From Sediminibacterium ginsengisoli (GTDB lineage Bacteria; Bacteroidota; Bacteroidia; Chitinophagales; Chitinophagaceae), in assembly GCA_945860335.1 (NCBI GenBank), contig CAMAQW010000049.1:1-10784 (forward strand): DNA of 10,784 bases, in the 5' to 3' direction. The notes beneath the pieces were generated by a model. It worked only from the letters and a program-made list of their open reading frames with translations, was not told the DNA's origin and ran no database searches. Of this stretch, positions 1 through 7,714 are shown in pieces (the first letter of the stretch is position 1; every line of letters starts with the position of its first letter). The position numbers were made by a program, and so were the translations under genes.

Positions 1-1
1 A

Positions 2-271
2 GCAGTACATTTTAGAGAAAATAAATTTAACGAAGAGTGGCTTGTAATTATTACCACCGATCATGGCAGAGATGCGCAAACAGGTAAAAATCATGGCGGT
101 CAATCAGATAGTGAGCGTAATACCTGGTTAATCATGAATAAAAAGCCTGTAAAGGAAGTTGTAAAAACAGCCATTGTAGATATCTTCCCTACAATTGCAA
201 CTTATTTAAATATCAAAGTACCAACACCTGTTGCTCAGGCTTTAGAGGGTGTTTCTTTACTCCGAAAGTAG
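2..271 (+). CDS. Alkaline phosphatase superfamily hydrolase, C-terminal fragment
   Basis: Only the last 89 codons are in the window; the gene enters from the left in frame 2 and ends at the TAG at 269-271. The fragment shows the metal-site signature of the alkaline phosphatase/phosphodiesterase superfamily: ITTDHG, with Asp-His encoded at 59-64, then a His-Gly-Gly (His at 92-94) inside GKNHGGQSDSERNTW. In this superfamily the Asp-His pair and the later His bind the two catalytic metals. The stretch HGGQSDSERxTW resembles Bacteroidota proteins annotated simply as alkaline phosphatase family protein; they hydrolyse phosphate mono- or diesters, usually outside the cytoplasm. The nucleophile Thr/Ser and any signal peptide lie outside the window. 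The gene is convergent with the next one and overlaps it by 37 nt. A phosphonoacetate hydrolase or sulfatase-like enzyme cannot be excluded from the C-terminus. The superfamily call is firm and the substrate is unknown. Confidence 0.8.
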   Translation, partial: AVHFRENKFNEEWLVIITTDHGRDAQTGKNHGGQSDSERNTWLIMNKKPVKEVVKTAIVDIFPTIATYLNIKVPTPVAQALEGVSLLRK

Positions 272-1518
272 ACGATTGCAAATACGCCTAAAATTGTAAT
301 TAAAACGCCAATTATCCATGCGGTATTTGTAAAAAATGGTAACCAATTAAATCCTTTGGTACCATAATTTTTATAGAGTAGCACAAACATACTTCCAAAG
401 TATCCTAAGGAATCGGACATATACATCAAATACCCTAAGTTGCCTTTGTATTTAAAAAAGGCAATCCATCTCTCAAATAGGATGGTATGAAAAATAAGGT
501 AGGGGAGGTACATTAATAACCCCATGAGTACCATCCAAATTACAGGACTGATGAGTTTTTCATTAAATAAATAAGTGCTCAATAAAAATCCGATACCCGC
601 AATTACACAAAGCATTAGAGACAGGTAAAATGCCTTCTTATTGTTTTTAAGTAAAATCATGGAGCCAATAACTACCAACACCAATATAGCGGTTGGGATT
701 TCTGCAAATACAAGTACCCATGGCGTTTTAAGGTAACCAAGTTCTGTCCATAATTCTACCGCAAAATTGTCTCGTAAATCTCTAAAAATGGTGAGTCCTA
801 CATAAACGGCAACTACTAAAAAAATACCAGGCCAAAAGAGTTTAAAAAACCGTTTTCTGTTGTCGGCATCCATGGGTACCCTTTCTGTTCTTAATGATAT
901 GTCTTCTTGATTTGGCTCTGGAATACAGCTAAGCATCCATATGCCAATAATTAAAATTGGAATAAAAGCAACTGCTGCAAAAAATGGCATCCAAGTTTCA
1001 GCAATATTAAATTGTTGCATAACAAATAGTCCAACAGATTTTACAATGCCTGAAGCAATCATAAATGAGCTTGCCATAAATGCGCCTAATATTTCTGTAA
1101 ATTTTCGACCTTCTAAAAAGCTAAATACGACACCCCATATTAGGCCTAGTGGTAGTCCATTGATTAGCATAAACACTGCGTTGTACGGATATGGAACCAA
1201 TCCAAAAGCTAATAAAGACAAAAGGGCAATCCCCATCAAAACAATGAGTGTTAAAACTCTTTTTTTAGGTTCTAGTTCTGCAATAAATTTAATACCAATA
1301 AACTTAGAAATTACATATCCAATAAGTTGTAAAATAATTAGCGCTACTTTATAATCTACACCAAGTAGCTCAAGCCCTTTATAGGTTCCCGCTGTAAACG
1401 GTTTTCTAAATGCATACATGCTGCAGTATGTTAAAAAAGCGGCACTACTACAAAATAATATGAAGGCTGCCGGTTTTGTTTTATGGAGGTATGCTGTAAT
1501 TTTATTGTTCTGCAACAT
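235..1518 (-). CDS. DUF5690-like MFS-type membrane transporter, possibly organophosphate/phosphonate permease
   Basis: A 427-residue polytopic membrane protein with about twelve hydrophobic segments and a polar central loop (about residues 198-226), the usual 6+6 layout of the major facilitator superfamily. I recognise it as DUF5690-like from the MYAFRKPFTAGTY motif (residues 34-46) and the overall pattern. That motif, followed by GYVISKF (67-73) and a basic cluster near residue 87, resembles the first helices of GlpT/UhpT, where a YxxRKxF motif supplies the phosphate-binding arginine; here it is Arg38. A second arginine pair, Arg246 and Arg249 in FRDLRDNF, sits where helix 7 of GlpT carries its second phosphate-binding Arg. 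Uptake of a phosphorylated or phosphonylated compound is therefore plausible but unproven. It lies 9 nt downstream of the dehydrogenase gene and is probably cotranscribed with it. The start ATG has an A/T-rich leader and no Shine-Dalgarno site. Its 3' end overlaps the phosphatase gene. Confidence 0.75.
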   Translation of the reverse strand: MLQNNKITAYLHKTKPAAFILFCSSAAFLTYCSMYAFRKPFTAGTYKGLELLGVDYKVALIILQLIGYVISKFIGIKFIAELEPKKRVLTLIVLMGIALLSLLAFGLVPYPYNAVFMLINGLPLGLIWGVVFSFLEGRKFTEILGAFMASSFMIASGIVKSVGLFVMQQFNIAETWMPFFAAVAFIPILIIGIWMLSCIPEPNQEDISLRTERVPMDADNRKRFFKLFWPGIFLVVAVYVGLTIFRDLRDNFAVELWTELGYLKTPWVLVFAEIPTAILVLVVIGSMILLKNNKKAFYLSLMLCVIAGIGFLLSTYLFNEKLISPVIWMVLMGLLMYLPYLIFHTILFERWIAFFKYKGNLGYLMYMSDSLGYFGSMFVLLYKNYGTKGFNWLPFFTNTAWIIGVLITILGVFAIVYFRSKETPSKA

Positions 1519-1527
1519 TTGTATTTT

Positions 1528-2619
1528 TTATTGTAGTGAAATGCCTACCCTATAAGGATGTTCCTCTATTGCAAAATCAAAAGCCAATGCACAGGTGTCT
1601 AATGTAAATCCTCCTTTAATTAAGCTGGCAATTGGGTAGTTTGTATGGTGCGCTTCTATAAAATTTACCGCTTCAACTAAATCAGATTCATTGTAATTAT
1701 GGAGCCCTTTGATTGTCCAAATATTTCGAACAATCGTTTCTGCGTTTAGTGTAATATTTTGTTGCGGATATGTAGATCCAATAAATACGGCTGTGCCGCC
1801 AATACTTAGTTGTTTTAGCAGTATATCTATGGTTGTAGGCTCCCCACTAAAATCAATAAAACATTCAATTTGTAATTTGTTATAGGTTAGCCAGTTTGAA
1901 AAATTTTGGAAACTATTGATGGTATCGAGGTGAACCGTATGTGTAGCGCCAAATGAAGTACTCATTTTGAGTCTTTCATTTTCTATGTCTATTGCAATAA
2001 TATTTTTTGCCCCTTTAGATTTTGCCATGGCACATGCAATAACGCCTAGCATACCTGCCCCTGCAATAACTACGTTTGCGCCTTCTATGTTGCCTGCAAT
2101 TCTGATGGCTCCAGCAGCAGTAGCAACTGCACAATTCACAATCGCTAATACCGGTAGCGGTAAGTTAACAATGGGTTTAACAATGGGTGTATGTGGTCTT
2201 AAAATAATGTATTCACTAAGTCCGCCATGTAAGTGACTGGTTTTTGTAATTTCTTCGTGTCCATATTTAAACAATCCCGCTGCTTTTTGTGGTATGCCTT
2301 TTAAAGACATGGCTTCCGAAGGATCGCTCGCATAAATTGCCCATGTAATTAAATCGCCAACTGCAATGTTATTATGTCTACAATCTATTTTTGGGGCCTT
2401 ATTGCCAAAGGCAACAATGGTTCCACAAATTTCATGTCCTAAAATGGTTGGATTTTTTTCTTTTCTTTTACCTGTGTAGGTTAGTATATCAGATTTGCAT
2501 AAAGTAGTATAGGATACTCGCACTAAAATTTCATAGTCTTGAAGTGCTGGAATTTCTGTTTGATCTAATTTTAATAACATGGTTGTGTTATCAAAAAAAG
2601 CATATCTGGATGTGGGCAT
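1528..2619 (-). CDS. Zinc-binding alcohol dehydrogenase (MDR), phosphonate-catabolism-associated HpnZ type
   Basis: A 363-residue medium-chain dehydrogenase/reductase of normal family length. The GroES-like N-terminal half has the catalytic-zinc ligands Cys41 (TLCKSD), His62-Glu63 (LGHE) and Cys163 (NCAVATAAGA). The Rossmann half has GAGMLG at 187-192 and an acidic residue, Asp211, at the end of the second strand, which favours NAD(H) over NADP(H). The segment GIPQKAAGLFKYGHE (108-122) is the hallmark I associate with TIGR03366, the proposed phosphonate-catabolism dehydrogenase. In that family this segment normally carries the structural-zinc cysteines; here they are replaced (ASDPSEAMSLKG, 97-108), so only the catalytic zinc is expected. 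The reaction is unknown; oxidation or reduction of an aldehyde or alcohol from phosphonate breakdown is inferred. It is the first gene of a minus-strand pair with the DUF5690-like gene and is transcribed divergently from the SusC-like gene. The start is supported by the SRYAFFDN beginning, which matches the usual MDR N-terminus. Confidence 0.85.
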   Translation of the reverse strand: MPTSRYAFFDNTTMLLKLDQTEIPALQDYEILVRVSYTTLCKSDILTYTGKRKEKNPTILGHEICGTIVAFGNKAPKIDCRHNNIAVGDLITWAIYASDPSEAMSLKGIPQKAAGLFKYGHEEITKTSHLHGGLSEYIILRPHTPIVKPIVNLPLPVLAIVNCAVATAAGAIRIAGNIEGANVVIAGAGMLGVIACAMAKSKGAKNIIAIDIENERLKMSTSFGATHTVHLDTINSFQNFSNWLTYNKLQIECFIDFSGEPTTIDILLKQLSIGGTAVFIGSTYPQQNITLNAETIVRNIWTIKGLHNYNESDLVEAVNFIEAHHTNYPIASLIKGGFTLDTCALAFDFAIEEHPYRVGISLQ

Positions 2620-2671
2620 GAGATATAACTATTTATTAGAATTTGAAAAGAAAGGTACTCCCCTTTTTTTA

Positions 2672-2705
2672 CATACATGTAAACTTGTATTACCAAATTG
2701 TAAAC
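2672..2705. promoter_or_regulatory. Candidate operator: repeated TGTAAAC words in the divergent intergenic region
   Basis: The 187-bp region between the divergent dehydrogenase and SusC-like genes contains two identical TGTAAAC words, at 2678-2684 and 2699-2705, spaced 21 bp start to start (two helical turns). The first overlaps the palindrome TACATGTA (2674-2681). An inverted pair ATACA (2673-2677) / TGTAT (2686-2690) brackets it. Such an arrangement between divergent operons suits a dimeric regulator controlling both, but no regulator gene is in the window and short AT-rich repeats can arise by chance. Confidence 0.35.
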
Positions 2706-2768
2706 AAATAGTAGCAATACATCACATTAGCATAACCTTACCTTAACATTCCCTTTATATAGTCCGGG

Positions 2769-2776
2769 TACTTTTG
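2769..2776 (+). promoter_or_regulatory. Putative Bacteroidota -7 promoter element for the SusC/SusD operon
   Basis: TACTTTTG matches the Bacteroidota sigma-factor -7 consensus TAnnTTTG exactly and lies 30 nt before the SusC-like ATG at 2807, which would give a short A-rich leader of roughly 20-25 nt. No convincing TTTG -33 box is visible 19-21 bp upstream, so expression may depend on an activator or on the repeats at 2672-2705. Confidence 0.45.
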
Positions 2777-2806
2777 GTTCTCGAAAAGAAAACTAAAACC
2801 CTGTTT

Positions 2807-5800
2807 ATGAAGCAATCAAAAAGAACCCCCTTTCGTTTACTGATTTTAGCTTGCACATTTTTGTGTCTAGCATTTCAGTCTAACGCTCAAACCCTTACTG
2901 TGTCTGGTAAAATCACAGATGCAGTAACTCAAAAAGCTATTGAAGGTGCTACTATTACTGCTGGCAAACTAAATGCTATTTCTGCTGCTAATGGTACTTA
3001 TACTATTAAGGCAGATAAGGGCACGAAACTTGTTGTCGTATCAGTTGGCTACCAAAATTTTAGTGTTACCGTAAATGGTGCCACATTAGATATTCAATTA
3101 GCAGCCTCTACTGATAACTTAGAAGATGTTGTGGTAACAGCACTTGGTGTTAAAAAAGAAAAAAGAAAACTAGGTTATTCTACTCAAGATATTAAAGGTT
3201 CTGATTTAGTGAAAGCTAGAGAAGTGAATCCTATTAATGGATTGGTTGGTAAAGTAGCTGGTTTAACGGTTGGTATTAACCAAGAATTATTAAGAGCACC
3301 AAATTTAGTGTTACGTGGTGGTCGTGTTAACTTAATCGTAGTAGATGGTGTGCCTATCAACTCTGATACTTGGAACATCAGCCCAGATGATATTGAGTCT
3401 TACAACGTATTAAAAGGCCCAGTTGCCTCTGCGTTATATGGTTACAGAGGTCAAAATGGTGCGATTATCATCAATACTAAAAAAGGAACAAAAGATAAAA
3501 GAGGATTTTCTGTAGAATTTAATAGTTCTACGCAGGTTCAAAAAGGATTTATTGCTTTACCTAAAACACAGGACGAATATGGTCCTGGTGATCACGGCCG
3601 TTATGCGTTTGGTGATGGTTTAGGTGGTGGAACCAACGATGCAGACTATGACGTTTGGGGACCTAAATTTGAGGGTCAATTAATTCCTCAATACGATAGC
3701 CCTGTAGATCCAGTTACTGGAAAGCGTTCTGGTACACCATGGGTTGCACGTGGTAAAGACAACTTAAAAAGATTTATTGAAGCTGGTGTGTTAAACACAA
3801 CCAATATCGCTGTTGCTTCTTCTACCGAAAAAGCTGATTTACGTTTTTCTGTAGGTAATACTTACAATAAAGGTATTATCCCTAACACGGGTTTAAATAC
3901 TACAAATATTAATTTAGCTTCTACCTTACGTTTCAATTCTAAATTAACCTTAGATGCGAACATTAACTACAACAAACAATTTTCTGATAATTTCCCGGAT
4001 GTAGACTATGGTCCTAACTCTGTAATTTACAATATTACAATTTGGGGTGGTGCAGATTGGAACATTGATGACATGCGTAATTACTGGCAGCCAGGTAAAG
4101 AAGGTGTTCAGAGTATTTATGCCGAATATCAAAGATACCACAACCCTTACTTCATGAGCTATGAGTGGACTAGAGGTCATTACAAAAATGATATTTATGC
4201 TTACACTAGCTTAAAATATAAGGTGAATCCTTTTGTGGATTTATTTGCTAGAACTTCTGTTACTACCTATGATGTATTAAGAAATGAAAAAATGCCTTTT
4301 TCTGCTCACCCTTATGGAAGAGAAGAAAACAAAGGTGATTATAGAGAAGACAGAAGATCACTTTTTGAAAGCAACTCGGAAGTACGTGCCGATTTCAAAA
4401 CACCTGTTGTTGCCAACTTCTTTAAGGCAAGTGGTTTTGCAGGTGCTAACTTTAGAACATTCAATTACAATTCATCATTTACAACTACGAACTACTTAAA
4501 CGTACCTAACGTTTACACATTTGCAAATAGTAGAAATCCAGTGATTGCTTACAATTTCGCATCTGACATGCGTGTAAACTCACTTTTATACTCGGTAGAT
4601 CTTGAAGGTGGTAAATATTTTAACTTAAACGTTACTGGACGTACAGATAAATTGTCTGCACTTAAAAAAGACAATAACACGTTCTTTTATCCTTCTTTAA
4701 ACTTAAGCACTGTTTTAAATGATTATGTATCATTACCTAGTCAAATAAACTTTTTAAAATTAAGAGCTTCTTATGCTAAAGTAAGAGGTGGTGGTAGCTT
4801 TGTATCTGATTATATTGGTGCAACGCCAAACAATGCCTTTCCTTTAGGATATGGTCAACAATATTCATCTACGTATGGCGGTCCTACTTATACCTATGCC
4901 GATGTGTATTCTACTGGTATTGGTTACAACAATACTACACAAGCATCTTTCACAAATACACTTGTTGATGCAAACGTTCAGCCAGATGATAGAACTTCAT
5001 TTGAGTTTGGTGTTGAAGCAAAAGCATTTAACAACAGAGTTGGTATCGAAGCGTCTTATTACCAATATACCGATGGTCCACAAATTTTCTCTAAATCTAT
5101 TTCTCAAACATCAGGTTACGCTAGTTACGTAGTTAACGGTACTAAAACACAGCGTACTGGTTGGGATGTAACAATCAATGGCGCGGTTATTAAATCTACA
5201 AAGGGTGTTTCTTGGGATGCAACACTTAACTTAGGTGCCTTTACAAATAAGTTTAAAGAATTACCAACTGGCCTTTCAATTTTAAATAACTTTTATAAAG
5301 TTGGATCAAGAACGGATGAGGTTTGGTTTAGAATGATGGCTAGAACTCCAGATGGTCAACTTATTAATGACGCTGGTGGTCGTCCAATTTATTTACCAGT
5401 TGCTCAGTACGTAGGTAATTCAAATCCTGATTTAGTGTGGGGTTTAAATAACAAATTAACGTACAAGGCATTCACCTTTAATTTCCAAGTTGATGGTAGA
5501 TTAGGTGGTGTAATGGAAGATTATGTTCGTAAAAAAACTTTCCAAGGTGGTCGTCACATAGAAACTATTCAGGGTAAAATGGGTGAAGCGCGTTACCAAG
5601 ATTACAAAGGTGTTAAATCTTATGTTGGTGAAGGTGTAGTAGTAGCTTCAGGTACCCCTGTATTTGATCCAGTAACTGGAAGAATTACTAACTATAACCA
5701 GTTAACATTTGCGCCTAATACGACTAAAACTTTCATACAAGATTATATTAGCCGTGTGCATGGTAATCCAGAACCAAATATCATGAGTAAAACATACATG

Positions 5801-6025
5801 AAGCTTAGAGAAGTTATGTTAACCTATGAATTACCTCAAGCGATGGTTCAAAAATCAATATTCAAAAAAGCAACTGTTTCTTTAGTAGCACGTAATTTAC
5901 TCTATTGGATGCCTGACACTAGATTTAATGATGTTGATATTGATCAATATCCTGGTGAATCAAGTATTGGTTTACAAACACCAACTACAAGATCTTACGG
6001 TATTAACATCAACTTTATATTCTAA
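2807..6025 (+). CDS. SusC/RagA-family TonB-dependent outer-membrane transporter
   Basis: A 1072-residue protein from the ATG at 2807. The frame is open further upstream to a TTG at 2774, but a start there would put eleven charged residues before the signal peptide. Domains in order: Sec signal peptide (1-27, cleavage likely after SNA); carboxypeptidase-regulatory-like beta-sandwich (about 31-100, GKITDAVTQKAIEGATI...NGTYTI); the SusC hinge DVVVTALGVKKEKRKLGYS (107-125); TonB plug (about 125-228, with IVVDGVPI and the GPVASALYG...GAIIINTKKG ending); then a C-terminal beta-barrel finishing SYGININFIF with the terminal aromatic typical of outer-membrane proteins. SusC proteins import oligomers or conjugates with a SusD lid, powered by TonB. 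The SusD partner follows after 18 nt. No polysaccharide-degrading set such as SusE/F accompanies the pair. The neighbours instead suggest an organophosphonate or phosphonate-bearing conjugate as cargo, which is inference. Confidence 0.95.
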   Translation: MKQSKRTPFRLLILACTFLCLAFQSNAQTLTVSGKITDAVTQKAIEGATITAGKLNAISAANGTYTIKADKGTKLVVVSVGYQNFSVTVNGATLDIQLAASTDNLEDVVVTALGVKKEKRKLGYSTQDIKGSDLVKAREVNPINGLVGKVAGLTVGINQELLRAPNLVLRGGRVNLIVVDGVPINSDTWNISPDDIESYNVLKGPVASALYGYRGQNGAIIINTKKGTKDKRGFSVEFNSSTQVQKGFIALPKTQDEYGPGDHGRYAFGDGLGGGTNDADYDVWGPKFEGQLIPQYDSPVDPVTGKRSGTPWVARGKDNLKRFIEAGVLNTTNIAVASSTEKADLRFSVGNTYNKGIIPNTGLNTTNINLASTLRFNSKLTLDANINYNKQFSDNFPDVDYGPNSVIYNITIWGGADWNIDDMRNYWQPGKEGVQSIYAEYQRYHNPYFMSYEWTRGHYKNDIYAYTSLKYKVNPFVDLFARTSVTTYDVLRNEKMPFSAHPYGREENKGDYREDRRSLFESNSEVRADFKTPVVANFFKASGFAGANFRTFNYNSSFTTTNYLNVPNVYTFANSRNPVIAYNFASDMRVNSLLYSVDLEGGKYFNLNVTGRTDKLSALKKDNNTFFYPSLNLSTVLNDYVSLPSQINFLKLRASYAKVRGGGSFVSDYIGATPNNAFPLGYGQQYSSTYGGPTYTYADVYSTGIGYNNTTQASFTNTLVDANVQPDDRTSFEFGVEAKAFNNRVGIEASYYQYTDGPQIFSKSISQTSGYASYVVNGTKTQRTGWDVTINGAVIKSTKGVSWDATLNLGAFTNKFKELPTGLSILNNFYKVGSRTDEVWFRMMARTPDGQLINDAGGRPIYLPVAQYVGNSNPDLVWGLNNKLTYKAFTFNFQVDGRLGGVMEDYVRKKTFQGGRHIETIQGKMGEARYQDYKGVKSYVGEGVVVASGTPVFDPVTGRITNYNQLTFAPNTTKTFIQDYISRVHGNPEPNIMSKTYMKLREVMLTYELPQAMVQKSIFKKATVSLVARNLLYWMPDTRFNDVDIDQYPGESSIGLQTPTTRSYGININFIF

Positions 6026-6043
6026 TCCTTCAAAATAATTATT

Positions 6044-7603
6044 ATGAAAAATATTATTAAAATATTTACATTCATCCTTTTGATAGGATCATTAGGAGCA
6101 TGTAAAAAATCATTTGACTCATTGGAGGCAGATCCAAACAGAGCAACAAGTGTACCTGCAAACCTTATCTTTAACAACGTTTTAGGAGGTTTAAACAAAG
6201 GTGCCTTTAACGGTACGCAACGTGCCAATCAGTTTTATGCTTGTAACTATGATTATTATGGTAACAATGAATACAACTGGACTGGTTATTCATTTAACAA
6301 CTACAATATTTTAAAAAATATTGTAAAAATGGAGCAAGAGTCTACTAAATCTGTTCCTTCACCAAACCCGTATACGGCACTCGGAAAGTTTTTAAAAGCA
6401 ATTTATATTTATGAATTGACAATGAACCTAGGAGATGTGCCTGTATCAGAAGCACTTAAAGGTTTAGAAAATGTAACGCCTAAATATGATTCACAAAAAG
6501 ATGTATTTAAAGCAATTTTAACTTACCTAGAAGATGCCAATACAGAAATGGCAACTGTTGTTACCAAAAACTATGTATTAGCAAATGACTATTATTATGG
6601 TAACAATTTAGCTAAATGGCAGAAAGCTGTGAATGCGTTTAAGTTACGTGTATTAATTCAGTTAAGCAATAAAGAAGCGGATGCTGATTTAAATATCAAG
6701 CAAAAATTTGCAGACGTTATCAATAATCCAACAAAGTATCCTTTGTTTGCAAGTGCTGCAGATCAAATGCAATTCGTTTACAATGCGCAGTTTAACAAGT
6801 ACTCTACAAGCCCGGATAACTTTGGTTTTGACGCCACTCGTTACAACATGGCTGCTACTTACTTAAATACACTTGTGTCTTTACAAGATCCAAGAACATT
6901 TATGGTTGCTGAGCCTGCTGCTGCTAAAGTTGCTGCTGGTGCTGCTCCTAATTCTTACGCCGCATTTGTTGGTGCAAGCAGTGGAGAGGATTTAGCTACC
7001 ATGAGTAAAAATGCAGGTGTTGGTCAATATTCTTTTATCAACAGAAAGCGTTACTATCAAACCTATACCGCAGAAACTTCAATTGTAATTGGTTACTCTG
7101 AAATGTGCTTTAACATTGCAGAAGCCATGAATAGAGGTTGGATTTCATCTGCAAATGCAGAAACTTGGTACCAAAACGGTATCAAAGCATCTCTTGCTTT
7201 TTATGGTATTAAAGATGGTGTTAACACGGTTACTTTCCAAAAGCCAGGTGGTGGTTTATTTGAATCTGTTAATTACGATGTTAACTTTTTGTACGATACC
7301 TACTACAATCAAGCAAATGTTAAGTACAAGGGAAATACAGTTGATGGACGCAATCAAATTTTACTACAAAAGTATTTAGCGTTCTATCAAAACTCTGGTC
7401 AAGAAGCATATTTTAACTGGAGAAGAACAGGTGTTCCTACATTTTTAACAGGTGCTGGATCTGGTAATAGCGGAAGAGTTGCTTTGAGATATCAATACCC
7501 AACTGCAGAAAGAGCAAACAATAAAACAAATGTTGAAGCTGCTATTTCTGCTCAGTTTGGTGCCATCGATGATATCAACGCAAAAATGTGGATCATCAAA
7601 TAA
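6044..7603 (+). CDS. SusD/RagB-family outer-membrane lipoprotein (SusD-like_2 type)
   Basis: A 519-residue surface lipoprotein that caps the SusC-like barrel. The N-terminus has a short hydrophobic signal and a lipobox, LGAC, with the lipidated cysteine at residue 20, followed by KKSFDSL. The DPNRATSVPANLIFNN stretch (about 30-45) is typical of the SusD-like_2 (PF12771) branch. A helical TPR-like region with NLAKWQKAVNAFKLRVLIQLSN and the C-terminal NWRRTGVPTF motif are also characteristic. It starts 18 nt after the SusC-like stop and is followed by an intrinsic terminator, so the two genes form a transcription unit. Two internal DYYGNN-type motifs are encoded by an identical 17-bp DNA word (6252-6268 and 6591-6607). 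An Ala-rich stretch of GCT codons (residues about 289-301, 6908-6946) looks like a variable loop. Length is normal for the family. The ligand cannot be deduced from sequence. Confidence 0.93.
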   Translation: MKNIIKIFTFILLIGSLGACKKSFDSLEADPNRATSVPANLIFNNVLGGLNKGAFNGTQRANQFYACNYDYYGNNEYNWTGYSFNNYNILKNIVKMEQESTKSVPSPNPYTALGKFLKAIYIYELTMNLGDVPVSEALKGLENVTPKYDSQKDVFKAILTYLEDANTEMATVVTKNYVLANDYYYGNNLAKWQKAVNAFKLRVLIQLSNKEADADLNIKQKFADVINNPTKYPLFASAADQMQFVYNAQFNKYSTSPDNFGFDATRYNMAATYLNTLVSLQDPRTFMVAEPAAAKVAAGAAPNSYAAFVGASSGEDLATMSKNAGVGQYSFINRKRYYQTYTAETSIVIGYSEMCFNIAEAMNRGWISSANAETWYQNGIKASLAFYGIKDGVNTVTFQKPGGGLFESVNYDVNFLYDTYYNQANVKYKGNTVDGRNQILLQKYLAFYQNSGQEAYFNWRRTGVPTFLTGAGSGNSGRVALRYQYPTAERANNKTNVEAAISAQFGAIDDINAKMWIIK

Positions 7604-7655
7604 TGCTCATAAGTTTGGTTAAATAAAAAATGAATTGTGGCAAGCAATCGTTTAT

Positions 7656-7685
7656 AGCGAAGTCTTTACAGGCTTCGCTTTTTTT
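7656..7685 (+). terminator. Rho-independent terminator after the SusD-like gene
   Basis: A 9-bp stem, AGCGAAGTC (7656-7664) with GGCTTCGCT (7671-7679), has one G-U wobble and a 6-nt loop, and runs directly into a T tract (7679-7685). It begins 53 nt after the SusD-like stop codon and separates the SusC/SusD unit from the FAD-oxidoreductase operon, although some read-through is possible. Confidence 0.8.
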
Positions 7686-7699
7686 AGTATATTTATAAA

Positions 7700-7707
7700 T
7701 AAATTTG
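7700..7707 (+). promoter_or_regulatory. Possible -7 element for the FAD-oxidoreductase operon
   Basis: TAAATTTG fits TAnnTTTG and lies just downstream of the terminator, 7 nt before the ATG at 7715. A transcript from here would start almost at the start codon, giving a leaderless or near-leaderless mRNA. No clear -33 TTTG is seen and the area is very AT-rich, so this is a weak call. Confidence 0.25.
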
Positions 7708-7714
7708 TTCTGTT

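Noticed and set aside
941..1354. Plus-strand open frame of 137 codons
   Set aside because: Entirely antisense to the membrane protein gene; its composition reflects the complement of hydrophobic codons and no domain is recognisable.
2658..2670. C4T7 tract as a terminator or minus-strand ribosome binding site
   Set aside because: No stem precedes the T run, and on the minus strand the AGGGG lies about 40 nt from the dehydrogenase start, too far for a ribosome site.
2774..2806. Upstream TTG start for the SusC-like protein
   Set aside because: It would add eleven mostly charged residues before an otherwise standard signal peptide and would overlap the putative -7 element; ATG at 2807 fits better.
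6022..6228. Minus-strand open frame across the SusC/SusD junction
   Set aside because: Antisense to the SusD signal-peptide region; its hydrophobic C-terminus is just the complement of A/T-rich sequence.
6902..6955. GCT-repeat tract as a possible microsatellite or phase-variable element
   Set aside because: The repeat is imperfect and trinucleotide, so length change would keep the frame; it reads as an Ala-rich loop of the SusD-like protein.
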